From Pseudonocardia oroxyli (GTDB lineage Bacteria > Actinomycetota > Actinomycetes > Mycobacteriales > Pseudonocardiaceae), in assembly GCF_900102195.1 (NCBI RefSeq), contig NZ_FNBE01000013.1, positions 124,001 to 188,000 on the forward strand: a DNA stretch of 64,000 nt, given 5' to 3'. Each line of letters begins with the position of its first letter. The stretch's first letter is position 1. Under the pieces are notes generated by a model. That model was not told the DNA's origin, made no database searches, and was given only the letters and a program-made list of their open reading frames with translations. Of this stretch, positions 1 to 9,433 are shown piece by piece. Both the position numbers and the translations under genes were made by a program.

Positions 1-1
1 C

Positions 2-265
2 TCGGTGCGCTACATCGACCCCTCGTACGCGATCCGCTCCGTGCCGGCGAACCCGTACGACAGCGTGTACACGGTGCGGCTGTCGCAGGCCGCCGTGCAC
101 GCGGCGATGTCGGGGCGCACGGCCATGGTCGTCGGGCGGGTGCGGCGCCGGTTCGTGCACATCCCGATGGAGCTGGCGGTCAGCAAGCGCAACCAGGTCG
201 ACCCCAACGGCGACCTGTGGCAGGCGGTGCTGGAGTCGACGGGGCAGCCCGTGCGGTTCGCGTAG
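2..265 (+). CDS. 6-phosphofructokinase, C-terminal part (5' end outside window)
   Basis: The frame is open through the left edge, so this is the last 87 codons of a longer gene. The protein end carries the phosphofructokinase C-terminal pattern: YIDPSYAIRSVPANPYDS, then AAVHAAMSGRTAMVVGR, then FVHIPMELA. That pattern is typical of the longer PFK group (about 430-460 residues) that uses ATP or pyrophosphate to phosphorylate fructose 6-phosphate in glycolysis. The glycine and phosphate-binding motifs would lie upstream and cannot be seen, so the phosphoryl donor cannot be assigned. The GTG at position 5 is an internal codon, not a start. The next gene begins 9 bases downstream on the same strand, so the two are probably co-transcribed. 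Confidence 0.8.
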   Translation, partial: SVRYIDPSYAIRSVPANPYDSVYTVRLSQAAVHAAMSGRTAMVVGRVRRRFVHIPMELAVSKRNQVDPNGDLWQAVLESTGQPVRFA

Positions 266-274
266 CCTCTCGGC

Positions 275-1066
275 GTGCCCGCGCTGCGCTTCCTCGGCCA
301 CTCCACCGTCCGGCTGGAGCTGGGTGGGAAGGTCGTGCTCACCGACCCGGTGCTGACCTCGCGGGTCTCGTTGCTGCGCCGGGTGGTCGCGCCGCTGCGG
401 GCGCAGGACTGGGCGGACGCGGACGTCGTGCTGATCTCGCACCTGCACGGTGACCACCTGCACGTCCCCTCGCTGCGGCTGCTGCGCCCGGACACCCGGG
501 TGATCGTCCCGCGGGGCTCGGCCGAGTGGGTGCGCAGGCGCGGGATCCGCCGGGTCGAGGAGATCGACGTCGGGCAGACGATCGTCGACGACGGCCTGCG
601 GATCACCGCGACCTACGCCGACCACTCCGGGCACCGCTGGGGCCCGCGCTCCACCCGCGGACCCGACTCCCCGGCGCTCGGCCACATCCTCGAGGCGGAC
701 GGGCTGCGGGTCTACGCCGCGGGCGACACCGACCTGTTCGACGGCATGGGCTCCTTCGGCGAGCTCGACGTCGCGCTGCTCCCGGTGTGGGGCTGGGGCC
801 CGAACCTCGGGCCCGGGCACCTCGACCCGGAGCGCGCCGCCGCCGCGGTGGACGTGCTGCGCCCGCGGCTGGCGGTGCCGGTGCACTGGGGCACCCTCGC
901 CGTCGCGGGCCTCACCCGCGCCCCGGCCGGACACGGGGAACGCATGCGGGCGCTGCTGCACGACCCGCCGCACCGGTTCGCCGCCGCGGCCGCGGAACTC
1001 GGCAACGCCCACCGCGTCCGCATCGCCCGGCCCGGCGAGGACGTGTCGCTGCAGGGGGCCGGGTGA
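275..1066 (+). CDS. MBL-fold metallo-hydrolase (UlaG/NAPE-PLD-like)
   Basis: 263 residues, GTG start. The metallo-beta-lactamase signature is H56-x-H58-x-D60-H61 in the context SHLHGDH. A later DHSGHRWG segment, the metal-bridging aspartate in AAGDTDLFDG and a final histidine in VPVHWGT complete the expected two-metal site. The arrangement (GHSTVRLELGG at the N-terminus, LTDPVL after it) fits the UlaG / NAPE-phospholipase D-like branch, which hydrolyses phosphodiesters or lactones; the substrate here is unknown. There is no signal peptide, so it is probably cytoplasmic. Its stop overlaps the start of the DedA gene by 4 bases (GTGA), so the two are translationally coupled. Confidence 0.85.
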   Translation: MPALRFLGHSTVRLELGGKVVLTDPVLTSRVSLLRRVVAPLRAQDWADADVVLISHLHGDHLHVPSLRLLRPDTRVIVPRGSAEWVRRRGIRRVEEIDVGQTIVDDGLRITATYADHSGHRWGPRSTRGPDSPALGHILEADGLRVYAAGDTDLFDGMGSFGELDVALLPVWGWGPNLGPGHLDPERAAAAVDVLRPRLAVPVHWGTLAVAGLTRAPAGHGERMRALLHDPPHRFAAAAAELGNAHRVRIARPGEDVSLQGAG

Positions 1067-1662
1067 GCACGCTCGCCGTGGACTGGACCGACCCGCAGAC
1101 CATCGGCTACCCGGCACTCGCGTTCGCCGTGCTGCTCGGCTCGATCGTCCCGGTGGTGCCGACGGGCGCCCTGGTCGGCGCGGCCGCGGCCGTCGCGATG
1201 ACCACCCACCACCTGTCGCTGCCGCTCGTGCTGGTCGTGTCCGTGCTCGGCGCGTGGGTCGGGGACGTCGTGACCTACGCGGTCGCCAAGATCGGCGGCG
1301 AGCGGGCGGTCCGGCTCGTCTCCCGGGGCCGCACCCCCGAGCAGCTGGAGTCCGCGCGGGTGCGGTTCACGCGGTGGGGGTGGCAGCTGATCGTCGTCGG
1401 GCGGCTGGTGCCCGCGGGCCGCATCCCGACCCTCGTGGCCGCGGGCACGCTCGGCTACCCCTGGCGGCGGCTGCTGCCGACCGCCCTGGCCGCCTGCGTG
1501 GCGTGGGCGATCGCGTACGCCCTGCTCGGCGTGCTCTCGGGCGGGATCTTCGACAACCCGCTGGTGGCGTCGCTGGTCGCCGCCGCGCTCGTCGTGGTGG
1601 TCAGCGCGCTCTCCGCAGGTGTCGCGGCGCTGGTCCGCCGCAGGCGCAGCACCACCCCCTGA
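1063..1662 (+). CDS. DedA/VTT-family membrane protein
   Basis: 199 residues, starting at the GTG that overlaps the upstream stop. About five hydrophobic segments are visible, including LAFAVLLGSIVPVVPTGALV near the N-terminus and LVAAALVVVVSALSAGVAALV at the C-terminus. The central F-T-R-W-G segment followed by VVGRLVPAGRIPTLVAAGTLGYP is the VTT/DedA (PF09335) core, where arginine, proline and glycine line a re-entrant loop. Family members are involved in lipid-carrier scrambling or membrane homeostasis. The coupling to a metallo-hydrolase could suggest a joint lipid role, but that is inference. Confidence 0.8.
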   Translation: MSTLAVDWTDPQTIGYPALAFAVLLGSIVPVVPTGALVGAAAAVAMTTHHLSLPLVLVVSVLGAWVGDVVTYAVAKIGGERAVRLVSRGRTPEQLESARVRFTRWGWQLIVVGRLVPAGRIPTLVAAGTLGYPWRRLLPTALAACVAWAIAYALLGVLSGGIFDNPLVASLVAAALVVVVSALSAGVAALVRRRRSTTP

Positions 1663-1668
1663 CCGGCG

Positions 1669-1709
1669 AACGGCGCGTTCGCTCACACCTGGTGAGCGAA
1701 CGCGCCGTT
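1669..1709. terminator. Perfect hairpin, bidirectional terminator between convergent genes
   Basis: An 18-base arm at 1669-1686 pairs perfectly with 1692-1709 across a 5-base loop. It lies 6 bases after the DedA stop and 5 bases before the stop of the convergent acyl-CoA ligase gene, so it can serve both transcripts. There is no T tract, as is common in high-GC actinobacteria. Its sequence is unrelated to the three palindrome families found elsewhere in the window. Confidence 0.8.
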
Positions 1710-1714
1710 GGCTG

Positions 1715-3214
1715 CTACTCGGTGGGGGGCTCGACGTTGCGGCGGAGGATCTTGCCGGTCGGGCCCTTGGGCAGGGCGTCGACGAGCCAGACGCTGCGCG
1801 GGTACTTGTACGCGGCGAGGCGCTCCTTGACGAACTGCTGCAGCTCCTCGGCGGTGGCCTCGGCGCCGGGCTTGAGGGCGACGGCGGCGCCGATCTCCTC
1901 CCCGAGGTCGGCGTGCTTGATGCCGATCACAGCGGCCTCGGCGACGGCGGGGTGCTCGTAGAGGGTCTCCTCGACCTCGCGCGGGTAGACGTTGTAGCCG
2001 CCGCGGATGATCAGGTCCTTCTTGCGGTCGACGATGGTGTAGTAGCCGTCGGCGTCCCGGGTGGCGATGTCGCCGGAGCGGAACCAGCCGTCGGGGATGG
2101 CCTCGGCGGTGGCCTCGGGGCGGTTCCAGTAGCCCTTCATGACGTTCTCGCCGCGGATGGCGATCTCGCCGGGCTCGCCGTCGGGTACGTCCCGGCCCTC
2201 GTCGTCCACCACACGCATCTCGCAGCCGCGGACCGGGAAGCCGATGGTGCCGGGCTTGCGCTCGTGGCCGGGCTGGTTGAACGAGGCGACCGGCGCGGTC
2301 TCGGACAGGCCGTAGCCCTCGAAGACCTGGCAGCCGAAGGTGGACTCGAACTGCTTGAGGATCTCCACGGGCATCGCGGAGCCGCCGGTGATGCAGGTGC
2401 GCAGCGAGGACATGTCCGCGCTGCCCGCGTCGGGGCTGTGCAGCATGGCCGCGTACATGGTGGGCACGCCCTCGAACACGGTGACCCCGTCCCGGGCGAC
2501 CACCTGCAGCGCCTTGGCCGGGTCGAAGCGCGGGATCAGGGTCAGGGTGGCGCCCGCCCGGACGGCGGCGTTGAGGCCGCAGGTCAGGCCGAAGACGTGG
2601 AACAGGGGCAGGCAGCCCATGATCACGTCGTCCGGGCCGATCTCGATCAGGGTCTCGCTGGTGGTGGCCGCGTTGGAGGCGAGGTTGTGGTGGGTCAGCT
2701 CGGCGCCCTTGGGCTGGCCCGTGGTGCCGGAGGTGTAGAGGATGACGGCGGTGTCGTCGTCCGCGCGCTCGACCGGCTCCTCGACGGGCGTGCCCCGCAG
2801 CCCGGTCGGACCGGTGGCCGGGACGACGATCCCGGTGATCCCGACGGCCTCGGCCGCGGTGGGCACGACGTCCCCGGACCCGTCCCAGCCGTAGACGACC
2901 TTCATCCCGGAGTCGCCCAGGTAGTACTCCACCTCGCGGGCCTTGAGCAGCGGGTTCATCGGGACCACCACGGCGCCCGCGAGCAGCGCGCCGTAGAACA
3001 GGATCGGGTAGGCGGGCACGTTCGGGAGCACGAGGCCGACCCGGTCGCCCGGTTCCACGCCCTGCTCGCGCAGGTCCCCGGCCACGGCCGCGGCGGCGGC
3101 GTGCAGGGCGGCGTAGTCCAGCACGTACTCGTCCAGCTTGATCGCCGGGTGCTGCGGCTGCGTGCGGGCGGTCGCGACCAGGTTCGCGGCCAGGTTCGTC
3201 ATCGTCGACTCCAC
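1715..3214 (-). CDS. Long-chain fatty acid--CoA ligase (acyl-adenylate-forming)
   Basis: 499 residues; a start 12 bases further in (MTNLAANL) is equally plausible. The AMP-binding P-loop [16 protein letters not shown] lies near residue 165. [14 protein letters not shown] (A5), then [30 protein letters not shown] (A7/A8) and a C-terminal [11 protein letters not shown] with the catalytic lysine are all intact. It activates a carboxylic acid to acyl-AMP and then to the CoA thioester, feeding beta-oxidation or lipid synthesis. The chain-length preference cannot be read from sequence. It stands alone, convergent with the DedA gene and divergent from the FHA-ABC exporter. Confidence 0.88.
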   Translation of the reverse strand: MESTMTNLAANLVATARTQPQHPAIKLDEYVLDYAALHAAAAAVAGDLREQGVEPGDRVGLVLPNVPAYPILFYGALLAGAVVVPMNPLLKAREVEYYLGDSGMKVVYGWDGSGDVVPTAAEAVGITGIVVPATGPTGLRGTPVEEPVERADDDTAVILYTSGTTGQPKGAELTHHNLASNAATTSETLIEIGPDDVIMGCLPLFHVFGLTCGLNAAVRAGATLTLIPRFDPAKALQVVARDGVTVFEGVPTMYAAMLHSPDAGSADMSSLRTCITGGSAMPVEILKQFESTFGCQVFEGYGLSETAPVASFNQPGHERKPGTIGFPVRGCEMRVVDDEGRDVPDGEPGEIAIRGENVMKGYWNRPEATAEAIPDGWFRSGDIATRDADGYYTIVDRKKDLIIRGGYNVYPREVEETLYEHPAVAEAAVIGIKHADLGEEIGAAVALKPGAEATAEELQQFVKERLAAYKYPRSVWLVDALPKGPTGKILRRNVEPPTE

Positions 3215-3279
3215 GGGTGTCGGTTGTGACCGCGATCCTATGACTGACGGGTAACTTCGCGCATCGCTACTCTCCCGCC

Positions 3280-5589
3280 ATGGCGCCGCCCCCCTTGGAG
3301 ATCGTCGTGGGGGGTCGCACGCTCCCGGTCCCCACCGGGCGGCCGTTCGTGATCGGCCGCGGGCCCGAGGCGGATCTCGACGTCGGACACCCGCGCGCCT
3401 CCCGCCGGCACGTCGTCGTCGAGCTGACCCCCCAGGGCTGGCTGCTCACCGACGCGTCCCGCAACGGCACCTGGGTCGACGGCAGGCGGGTCACCTCGCT
3501 GTCGCTGGCCGGGCCGGTGTCGGTCCGGCTGGGGGACACCGACGACTCGGCGATCGTCGAGGTGCGGCCCGCCCCGCACGCGCCCGCGGCCCCCGTGGCG
3601 GAGGTCCTCACCCGCCAGGGCGGCCAGACGTCCGTCCGGCACGTCGGCACCGGCAGGCTGACGATCGGCAGGCTCCCGGACAACGACGTCGTGCTGGACG
3701 ACCTGCTCGTCTCCCGCCGCCACGCCGAGCTGCACCGCACCGGCACGAGCTGGCGGATCGTGGACCTGAACAGCGGGAACGGCACGTTCGTCAACGGGGT
3801 CCGGGTCACCACCGCCGACATCGGCGCGCGGGACGTCATCGGCATCGGCCACGCCCTGCTGCAGCTGCACGGCGACCGGCTCGTCTCCGCCGAGGACACC
3901 GGAGACGTCGGGTTCACGGTGGAGGGCGCGAGCGTCACCACCGACTCGGGCAAGACCCTGCTGCGAGACGTCTCGTTCGCGCTGTCCGGCCGCAGCCTGC
4001 TCGCGGTCGTCGGGCCGTCCGGGGCGGGCAAGTCCACGCTGCTGAACGCGCTGACCGGGGCCCGCCCGGCGGACGTCGGCGAGGTCCGGTACGCGGGCCG
4101 CGACCTCTACGCCGAGTACGACGAGCTGCGCCACCGCATCGGCCTCGTCCCCCAGGACGACGTGCTGCACCCGCAGCTCACGGTGCGCCGCGCGCTGCGC
4201 TACGCCGCCCGGCTGCGCTTCCCGTCGGACGTCCCGGAGGCCGACCGGGAGCGGCGGATCGACGAGGTGCTCGCCGAGCTGACCCTCACCGGGCAGGCCG
4301 AGCAGCGCATCGACACCCTGTCCGGCGGCCAGCGCAAGCGCACCTCGGTCGCGCTGGAGCTGCTCACCAAGCCGTCCCTGCTCTTCCTCGACGAGCCCAC
4401 CTCCGGTCTGGACCCCGGCCTGGACAAGTCGGTGATGCAGACCCTGCGGGGGCTGGCGGACGGGGCGCGGACGGTCGTCGTCGTGACCCACTCCGTGCTC
4501 AACCTGGACCTCTGCGACCGGCTGCTGGTCCTCGCCCCCGGCGGGCACGTGGCCTACTTCGGGCCGCCGCGGGAGGCGTTGGAGTACTTCCGCACCCCCG
4601 ACTACGCCGAGATGTTCCTGCTGTTGGAGCAGGTGCCGGGGGAGCAGCTCGCCCAGCGGTACCGCGCCTCGCGCCAGCACTCCGAGTACGTCGCCCAGCC
4701 GACGATGGGGATGCCGCGGATCGTCGAGCGCGCCGCACCGACCGCGGCCCGGCGACAGCAGGGCTTCGGCACCCAGCTGTCGGTCCTGTGCCGCCGCTAC
4801 CTCGCGGTGATCGCGGCCGACCGGCAGTACGCGGCCTTCCTCGTCGGGCTGCCGCTGGTGCTGGCCGCACTGGCCCGGCTCGTCCCGGGGGACTCGGGCC
4901 TGAGCACGCGCGAGGCGGTCCAGCTCAAGGAGTTCCAACCGAGCCAGCTGATGCTCGTGCTGATCCTCGGCGGGGCGCTGATGGGCATCGCGGCGTCCAT
5001 CCGCGAGCTGGTCAAGGAACGGCCCGTCTACGTCCGCGAACGCGCCATCGGCCTGTCCATCCCGGCGTACCTGCTGTCCAAGCTCTCGGTGCTGGGCCTG
5101 ATCACGGGGCTGCAGGCGGCGGTCTTCACCCTGCTCGCGCTCGTCGGGCGCCGGATGCCGGACGACGCGGTCCTGCTCGGCTCCGGGCTGCTGGAGGTGC
5201 TGCTCGCCGTCGTCGGCGTCACCGTCGCGACGATGCTGATCGGGCTCGTCGTCTCCGCCGCCATCGGCAACGCCGACCGCGGCATGCCGCTGCTCGTGCT
5301 GGTGCTCATGATCGAGCTCGTCGTGTCCGGCGGGCTGTTCCCGGTGTTCGACCGGCCGGGACTCGAGCAGTTCGCCTGGCTCGTGCCCTCGCGGTGGGCC
5401 TACGCGATGGGCGCGGTCACCGCCGATCTCAACCTCACCGCCCGCGAGGGCCCCGACCCGCTCTGGACCCACGACGCGGCGCACTGGCTGCTCGGCGCGG
5501 GTGTGCTGGCGGGCATGGGCCTGGTGTTGGTGGTCGTCACCGGGCTGGTCGTGCGCCGGCTGGACCCCGTCCGCCGCAGGCGCCCGTGA
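3280..5589 (+). CDS. FHA-FHA-ABC exporter, ATPase fused to permease
   Basis: 769 residues. Two forkhead-associated domains occupy about 15-85 and 120-185; each has the phosphothreonine-binding core (SRRH...NGTWV and SRRHAEL...[10 protein letters not shown]). An ABC ATPase follows: Walker [10 protein letters not shown] near 243, signature LSGGQRKR near 348, Walker [13 protein letters not shown] near 367 and an H-loop histidine near 403. The C-terminal third is an ABC2-type membrane domain with about six helices. This is the domain order of mycobacterial Rv1747, whose FHA domains are bound after Ser/Thr-kinase phosphorylation and which exports cell-envelope lipid. A similar phosphorylation-gated exporter is inferred. 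Its stop lies inside a family A palindrome. Confidence 0.88.
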   Translation: MAPPPLEIVVGGRTLPVPTGRPFVIGRGPEADLDVGHPRASRRHVVVELTPQGWLLTDASRNGTWVDGRRVTSLSLAGPVSVRLGDTDDSAIVEVRPAPHAPAAPVAEVLTRQGGQTSVRHVGTGRLTIGRLPDNDVVLDDLLVSRRHAELHRTGTSWRIVDLNSGNGTFVNGVRVTTADIGARDVIGIGHALLQLHGDRLVSAEDTGDVGFTVEGASVTTDSGKTLLRDVSFALSGRSLLAVVGPSGAGKSTLLNALTGARPADVGEVRYAGRDLYAEYDELRHRIGLVPQDDVLHPQLTVRRALRYAARLRFPSDVPEADRERRIDEVLAELTLTGQAEQRIDTLSGGQRKRTSVALELLTKPSLLFLDEPTSGLDPGLDKSVMQTLRGLADGARTVVVVTHSVLNLDLCDRLLVLAPGGHVAYFGPPREALEYFRTPDYAEMFLLLEQVPGEQLAQRYRASRQHSEYVAQPTMGMPRIVERAAPTAARRQQGFGTQLSVLCRRYLAVIAADRQYAAFLVGLPLVLAALARLVPGDSGLSTREAVQLKEFQPSQLMLVLILGGALMGIAASIRELVKERPVYVRERAIGLSIPAYLLSKLSVLGLITGLQAAVFTLLALVGRRMPDDAVLLGSGLLEVLLAVVGVTVATMLIGLVVSAAIGNADRGMPLLVLVLMIELVVSGGLFPVFDRPGLEQFAWLVPSRWAYAMGAVTADLNLTAREGPDPLWTHDAAHWLLGAGVLAGMGLVLVVVTGLVVRRLDPVRRRRP

Positions 5590-5626
5590 GTGGTAAGTGG
5601 TGCCAGAGCGGTACTTACCACTCACG
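5585..5626. repeat. Family A palindrome, copy 1
   Basis: Arms CGTGAGTGGTAAGT (5585-5598) and its exact complement (5613-5626) enclose an imperfect 14-base centre. The TGA stop of the FHA-ABC gene is part of the left arm. The same arm sequence recurs near 6520, 50046 and 58768. It probably terminates transcription, but it is also a dispersed repeat. Confidence 0.85.
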
Positions 5627-5706
5627 ACCAAGGTGGTAGTAGCACTGAGGCCCACGGCCCGGGCGATCCCTAGCGTTCTCCTCACCGACGCGAGAGGACG
5701 AGGGAC

Positions 5707-6489
5707 ATGCTGTGGATCGGGATCATCCTGCTGGTGGCGGCCGCCGGCTGCCTCTGGGGCGCTGCCCGGTCGCAGCGCAAGGTGCATGCCATGATGGCGG
5801 CGGAGACGCTGTCCGTGCCGGAGCTGCTGGAGCTGCAGCGGATCTCCACCGAGCTCACGGGCCCGGGGAACCTCCGCAAGGTCTGCGAGGTGGTCGGTGA
5901 GACCGTGCCCGCGCCCGTCGGGATGCTGCGCTCCGAGCTCACCGGCACCGACTGCGTCTGGTACTCCACGCGGGTGCAGCGCCGCTACAAGCACTACGAC
6001 CGGGACACCGACGGCGACACGCGCGTGAGCACCCGCACCGAGACCGTCTCCGACATGACCTCCCCGCACGGCTGGGCGCTGCTGCGGGACGGGCACACCA
6101 TCGGTGTCGACCACGGCGGCCGTCGCCCCGACGGTGCCGAGCAGGTCCTGGACCGCTTCGAGCAGGCTCACGACCGGCAGCCCGCCGGCGTCGCCGGGGT
6201 CCTGGGGGCGCTGATGGGCGGCGACCGCGACGAGACGATCGGCTACCAGCACACCGAGCACGTGCTGCGGCCCGGCACCCGGATGTACGTCCTCGGCGAG
6301 GTCGACGACCGCGACGGCCCGCTGGTCATCCGCCCGCCCCGCGACTCCGCGGTCCCCTTCGTCCTGTCCACGCGCACCGAGGAGGAGCTCACCGACTCCG
6401 CCCGCGGCGGCCAGAAGATCTGGGCGTGGATCGCGGCCGTCGCGGCGCTGGTCGGGGTGGCCCTGATCGTGCTCGGCATCGTGTTCTGA
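5707..6489 (+). CDS. GIDE-domain membrane protein (E3-ligase MULAN-like BAM domain)
   Basis: 260 residues with a hydrophobic helix at 2-20 and another at about 237-258. The soluble part between them (SELTGTDCVWYSTRVQRRY, TSPHGWALLRDG, GYQHTEHVLRPGTRMYVLGEV) matches the GIDE/BAM domain (PF12483) of the mitochondrial E3 ligase MULAN. No RING finger is present, so ubiquitin-ligase activity is not implied. In bacteria these 'beside a membrane' proteins are predicted to act in envelope or defence contexts, but their function is unknown. It is flanked by two family A palindromes and has its own start 117 bases after the exporter. Confidence 0.75.
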   Translation: MLWIGIILLVAAAGCLWGAARSQRKVHAMMAAETLSVPELLELQRISTELTGPGNLRKVCEVVGETVPAPVGMLRSELTGTDCVWYSTRVQRRYKHYDRDTDGDTRVSTRTETVSDMTSPHGWALLRDGHTIGVDHGGRRPDGAEQVLDRFEQAHDRQPAGVAGVLGALMGGDRDETIGYQHTEHVLRPGTRMYVLGEVDDRDGPLVIRPPRDSAVPFVLSTRTEEELTDSARGGQKIWAWIAAVAALVGVALIVLGIVF

Positions 6490-6504
6490 CCGCGCCTTCG
6501 GACG

Positions 6505-6574
6505 GCGGCTGCGCCGCTCGTGAGTGGTAAGTGGTGCTCTGGCACCACTTACCGCGCACGGGCGGCGCAGCCGC
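6505..6574. repeat. Family A palindrome, copy 2, extended
   Basis: Core arms GGTAAGTGGTGC and complement enclose the TCTG loop (6538-6541). Pairing extends outward to 33 bases per arm (6505-6537 with 6542-6574) with three mismatches, two of which would be G-U pairs in RNA. The outer GC-rich flanks are not shared with the other copies. It lies between the GIDE gene and the CaiB gene, both on the plus strand, and ends 16 bases before the CaiB start. Confidence 0.85.
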
Positions 6575-6590
6575 GACCTAAGGTCGGGGG

Positions 6591-7763
6591 GTGATCGACG
6601 AGGAATCCGCCGGGCCCCTGGCCGGGCTCGTGGTGGCCGACTTCTCCCGAGTGCTCGCCGGCCCCTACGCCACCATGGTGTTGGGGGACATGGGTGCCAC
6701 CGTGATCAAGGTGGAGGGCCCGGGGCACGGGGACGACACCCGGACCTGGCGACCCCCCGTCGTCGAGCGGCCGGACGGGCCGGAGGCGACCTACTACCTC
6801 TCGATCAACCGCAACAAGCACTCGATCGTCCTGGACCTGAAGGATCCGGACGACCGGGCCACCGCCCAGGCCCTCGCCGCCCGCGCCGACGTGCTGATCG
6901 AGAACTTCATGGCGGGCACCACGGCCCGGTTCGGGCTCGACGAGCCGACCGTCCGCGCCGCGAACCCCGGCGTCGTCTACTGCTCGATCACCGGGTTCGG
7001 CGACCGCGGCGGGGCGCAGCTGGGCGGCTACGACCTGGTGGTCCAGGCGACGTCCGGGCTGATGAGCCTCACCGGGGGCGCGGACGGCGAGCCCACCCGG
7101 GCGGCCATCGCGCTGTTCGACGTGATGTGCGGGCTGCACGCCAGCACCGCCATCCTGGGGGCGCTGCGCCACCGGGACGCCACCGGCGAGGGCCAGCACC
7201 TGAAGACGAACCTGCTGTCCACGGCGCTGTCCTGCATGGTCGACAAGACCTCCGCCTGGGTGGCGGGCGGCGTGGTCCCGACCCGGATGGGCAACGCGCA
7301 CCAGTCGCTGTTCCCGTACGAGCCGCTGCCGACGGCGGACGGCGACCTGATCGTCATCGCCGCCAACGACCACCAGTTCCGCAGGCTGTGCGGCGCCCTC
7401 GGGGTGCCGGAGCTGCTCGCCGACCCGCGGTTCGGCTCCATGGTGGACCGCAACCGCAACCGGGACGAGCTGCGGCCGCTGCTGCTGGAGCGGCTGGCCA
7501 CCCGCGGCGCCCAGGAGTGGTTCGACGTGCTGAGCGCCGCCGGGGTGCCCTGCGGCCCGATCAACACGGTGGACCAGGGCGTCGCGCTGGCGGAGAGCCT
7601 GGGGCTGGACCCGGTCGTCCACCCGGGTGGGGGCGTCGGAACGGTCCGCAACCCCGTGGAGTGGTCGCTGACCCCGCCGCAGTACCGCCGCACCCCGCCC
7701 GCACTGGGCGCCGACTCCGACGCCGTGCGGGAGTGGCTGCGACAGCCGCGAGCGAAGCCGTGA
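6591..7763 (+). CDS. CaiB/BaiF-family CoA-transferase
   Basis: 390 residues, GTG start. It has the class III CoA-transferase opening (LAGLVVADFSRVLAGPYATMVLGDMGATVIKVE), the INRNKHSIVLDLKDP strand and the QATSGLMSLTGG segment around the catalytic aspartate region. The length is the family norm. These enzymes move CoA between acyl-CoA and a free acid, and are common in carnitine, bile-acid and branched-chain acid metabolism; the substrate is not evident. It is a single gene between palindromes, and its TGA stop is contributed by the family B palindrome that follows. Confidence 0.85.
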   Translation: MIDEESAGPLAGLVVADFSRVLAGPYATMVLGDMGATVIKVEGPGHGDDTRTWRPPVVERPDGPEATYYLSINRNKHSIVLDLKDPDDRATAQALAARADVLIENFMAGTTARFGLDEPTVRAANPGVVYCSITGFGDRGGAQLGGYDLVVQATSGLMSLTGGADGEPTRAAIALFDVMCGLHASTAILGALRHRDATGEGQHLKTNLLSTALSCMVDKTSAWVAGGVVPTRMGNAHQSLFPYEPLPTADGDLIVIAANDHQFRRLCGALGVPELLADPRFGSMVDRNRNRDELRPLLLERLATRGAQEWFDVLSAAGVPCGPINTVDQGVALAESLGLDPVVHPGGGVGTVRNPVEWSLTPPQYRRTPPALGADSDAVREWLRQPRAKP

Positions 7764-7800
7764 GCGGCGATGGTCGCCAGGGCGACCATCGCCGCTCACG
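7759..7800. repeat. Family B palindrome, copy 1
   Basis: A perfect 20-base stem (arm CGTGAGCGGCGATGGTCGCC, 7759-7778, and complement 7781-7800) with a 2-base loop. It sits between convergent genes and includes the stop of the CaiB gene. A near-identical element lies at 12125. Confidence 0.9.
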
Positions 7801-7803
7801 AGG

Positions 7804-9327
7804 TCAGTTGCCCCCGCGGGAGAACGGGTTGAGGCCGCCGAAGGGGTTCTGCTGCTGGGGCACGCTCTGGGTGGTGCCGCCGCTGCTGGTGGTGGCACCG
7901 GTGTCCTCGGTGCTCCCCAACGTGACGTCCACGGTGCGGCCCGAGCTCAGGGTGAGCGTGACCCGGTCACCGGGGCTGTAGGAGCCGATCCGGGCGATGA
8001 GGTCGGAGAAGTCGCTGACGGTCGCGTCCCCGACCTTCGTCACGACGTCCCCCTGCGCCAGGCCGGCCGCGGCGGCCGGGCCGCCGGCCGTGACCTGCTC
8101 GACCGTGGCGCCCGTGGTGGCCGAGTTCGAGCCGCCGGTCGACCCCTGCACGCCGAGGACGGGCTTGGTGGCGTGCCCGGTGTCCATGATCTCCTGGGCG
8201 ACCCGGCGTGCCTGGTCGACCGGGATCGCGAAGCCGAGGCCGACGGAGCCGGTGCTCTGCCCCGCGGTCGCGATGGCCGAGTTGATGCCGACGACCTGGC
8301 CGTCGAGGTTGACCAGCGGGCCGCCGGAGTTGCCCTGGTTGATGGGCGCGTCGGTCTGCAGCCCGTTGTAGACGACGCCGGAGCCGTCCTCGCCCTGGAC
8401 CGCGACGGTCCGGTTGAGGGCGGACACGATGCCGGTGGTGACGGTGCCGGTCAGGCCCTGCGGCGAGCCGATCGCCACGACCTGCTGCCCGACGGCGACG
8501 TCCGCGGACCGGCCGAGCGTCGCGGCGGTGAGCCCGGAGACGCCGTCCAGCTTGATCACCGCGAGGTCGTAGCTCGGCGAGGTGCCGACGAGCGTCGCGG
8601 TGTGGGTGCTGCCGTCGGACAGGGTGACCTGGATGCGGCCCGTCGAGCCCGCGACGACGTGGTTGTTGGTCAGGACGTCCCCGTCGGCGGTGAGGATCAC
8701 CCCGGAGCCCTCGGCGGTGCCCTGGGAGGTCGTCACCCGGATGTCGACGGTGCTGGGGGTGGCCTTCGCCGCCGCGGCCTGCACGCTCCCGTCGATCGGG
8801 GTGGTGGACGCGTTCGTGGCGGGCTGCCCGGTCAGCGTGCTGCTCGACGCCGCGGAGGGCCGGTCGAGCAGGGCGTACGCGCCGCCGAAGCCCGCGCCGC
8901 CGCCCACCAGGCCCGCGATCAGTGCCGCGACCACGATCCCGGTCATCGGCCGCGACGGCTTGCCGGGCTTGTCGCCCTCGAGCACCGCGGTGGTGCCGGA
9001 CGGCGGGTCGGTGGGGCCGTCTCCGGCGGTGCCGGGCATCCCCGGCGCGCCGTAGGTCGGCTGGGAGCCCGCGTACGGGCCGTACGCGGGGCTGCCGTAG
9101 GGCCTGCCCTGGTCTCCGCTCACGCTCTGGGCGTACCCCGGGGTGCCGTACACCGAACTCTGTCCGTAGGCGTACGGCGAGCCGGAACGGGCCTCGTAGG
9201 AGGCGCCGTCGCTGCCGCCCGGGACGGTCTGGGTCTGCTGGGTGGAGGAGTCCCCGGCGCTGGTGGCGTGCGGTGCAACGTCCCCATCGGGCCGGGTCTG
9301 ACCCCGCTGCTCGTCGGTCATGGCCAT
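7804..9327 (-). CDS. HtrA-like (S1C) membrane-anchored serine protease with PDZ domain
   Basis: About 507 residues from the ATG at 9327, which has GGGG nine bases upstream; a longer frame to 9384 lacks a ribosome site. An N-terminal Gly/Tyr/Ser/Pro-rich cytoplasmic tail of about 120 residues is followed by one membrane helix (GIVVAALIAGLVGGGAGFGGAY). The exported protease domain has the catalytic His in LTNNHVV, Asp in YDLAVIKLD and Ser in GNSGGPLV. A PDZ domain (GLAQGDVVTKVGDATV) closes the protein. This matches mycobacterial PepD/HtrA-type envelope quality-control proteases. The C-terminus is a Gly/Gln/Asn-rich tail. Confidence 0.88.
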   Translation of the reverse strand: MAMTDEQRGQTRPDGDVAPHATSAGDSSTQQTQTVPGGSDGASYEARSGSPYAYGQSSVYGTPGYAQSVSGDQGRPYGSPAYGPYAGSQPTYGAPGMPGTAGDGPTDPPSGTTAVLEGDKPGKPSRPMTGIVVAALIAGLVGGGAGFGGAYALLDRPSAASSSTLTGQPATNASTTPIDGSVQAAAAKATPSTVDIRVTTSQGTAEGSGVILTADGDVLTNNHVVAGSTGRIQVTLSDGSTHTATLVGTSPSYDLAVIKLDGVSGLTAATLGRSADVAVGQQVVAIGSPQGLTGTVTTGIVSALNRTVAVQGEDGSGVVYNGLQTDAPINQGNSGGPLVNLDGQVVGINSAIATAGQSTGSVGLGFAIPVDQARRVAQEIMDTGHATKPVLGVQGSTGGSNSATTGATVEQVTAGGPAAAAGLAQGDVVTKVGDATVSDFSDLIARIGSYSPGDRVTLTLSSGRTVDVTLGSTEDTGATTSSGGTTQSVPQQQNPFGGLNPFSRGGN

Positions 9328-9390
9328 GACTGTGAGCCCCGAAGCTGAGACTTCCCTGTGGTTGTTCTGGGAAACGGGCGTCATGACGGT

Positions 9391-9432
9391 CGTGCGCGGC
9401 GATCGTCGCTCCGGCGACGATCGCCGCGCACG
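9391..9432. repeat. Family B palindrome, copy 2 (variant)
   Basis: A perfect 19-base stem (arm CGTGCGCGGCGATCGTCGC at 9391-9409, complement 9414-9432) with loop TCCG. It is a compensated variant of family B, with substitutions on both arms preserving pairing. It ends 2 bases before the thiolase stop on the minus strand and precedes the protease gene, where it would end thiolase transcripts. Confidence 0.85.
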
Positions 9433-9433
9433 G

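Noticed and set aside
1669..1709. Hairpin considered as another copy of palindrome families A-C
   Set aside because: The arm sequence (AACGGCGCGTTCGCTCAC) does not match any of the families; treated as an ordinary terminator.
1619..3229. 536-codon frame on the plus strand
   Set aside because: It is antisense to the acyl-CoA ligase gene, whose motifs are complete; the plus-strand product is Gly/Val/Asp/Leu-rich noise.
3238..6261. Very long open frame (1007 codons) on the minus strand
   Set aside because: It is antisense to the FHA-ABC and GIDE genes, its translation is Arg/Gln/His/Gly-rich without motifs, and it crosses a palindrome; it is a by-product of high third-position GC.
9328..9384. 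Longer N-terminus for the HtrA-like protease
   Set aside because: The upstream ATG at 9384 abuts a family B palindrome and has no ribosome site, whereas the ATG at 9327 has GGGG at good spacing.
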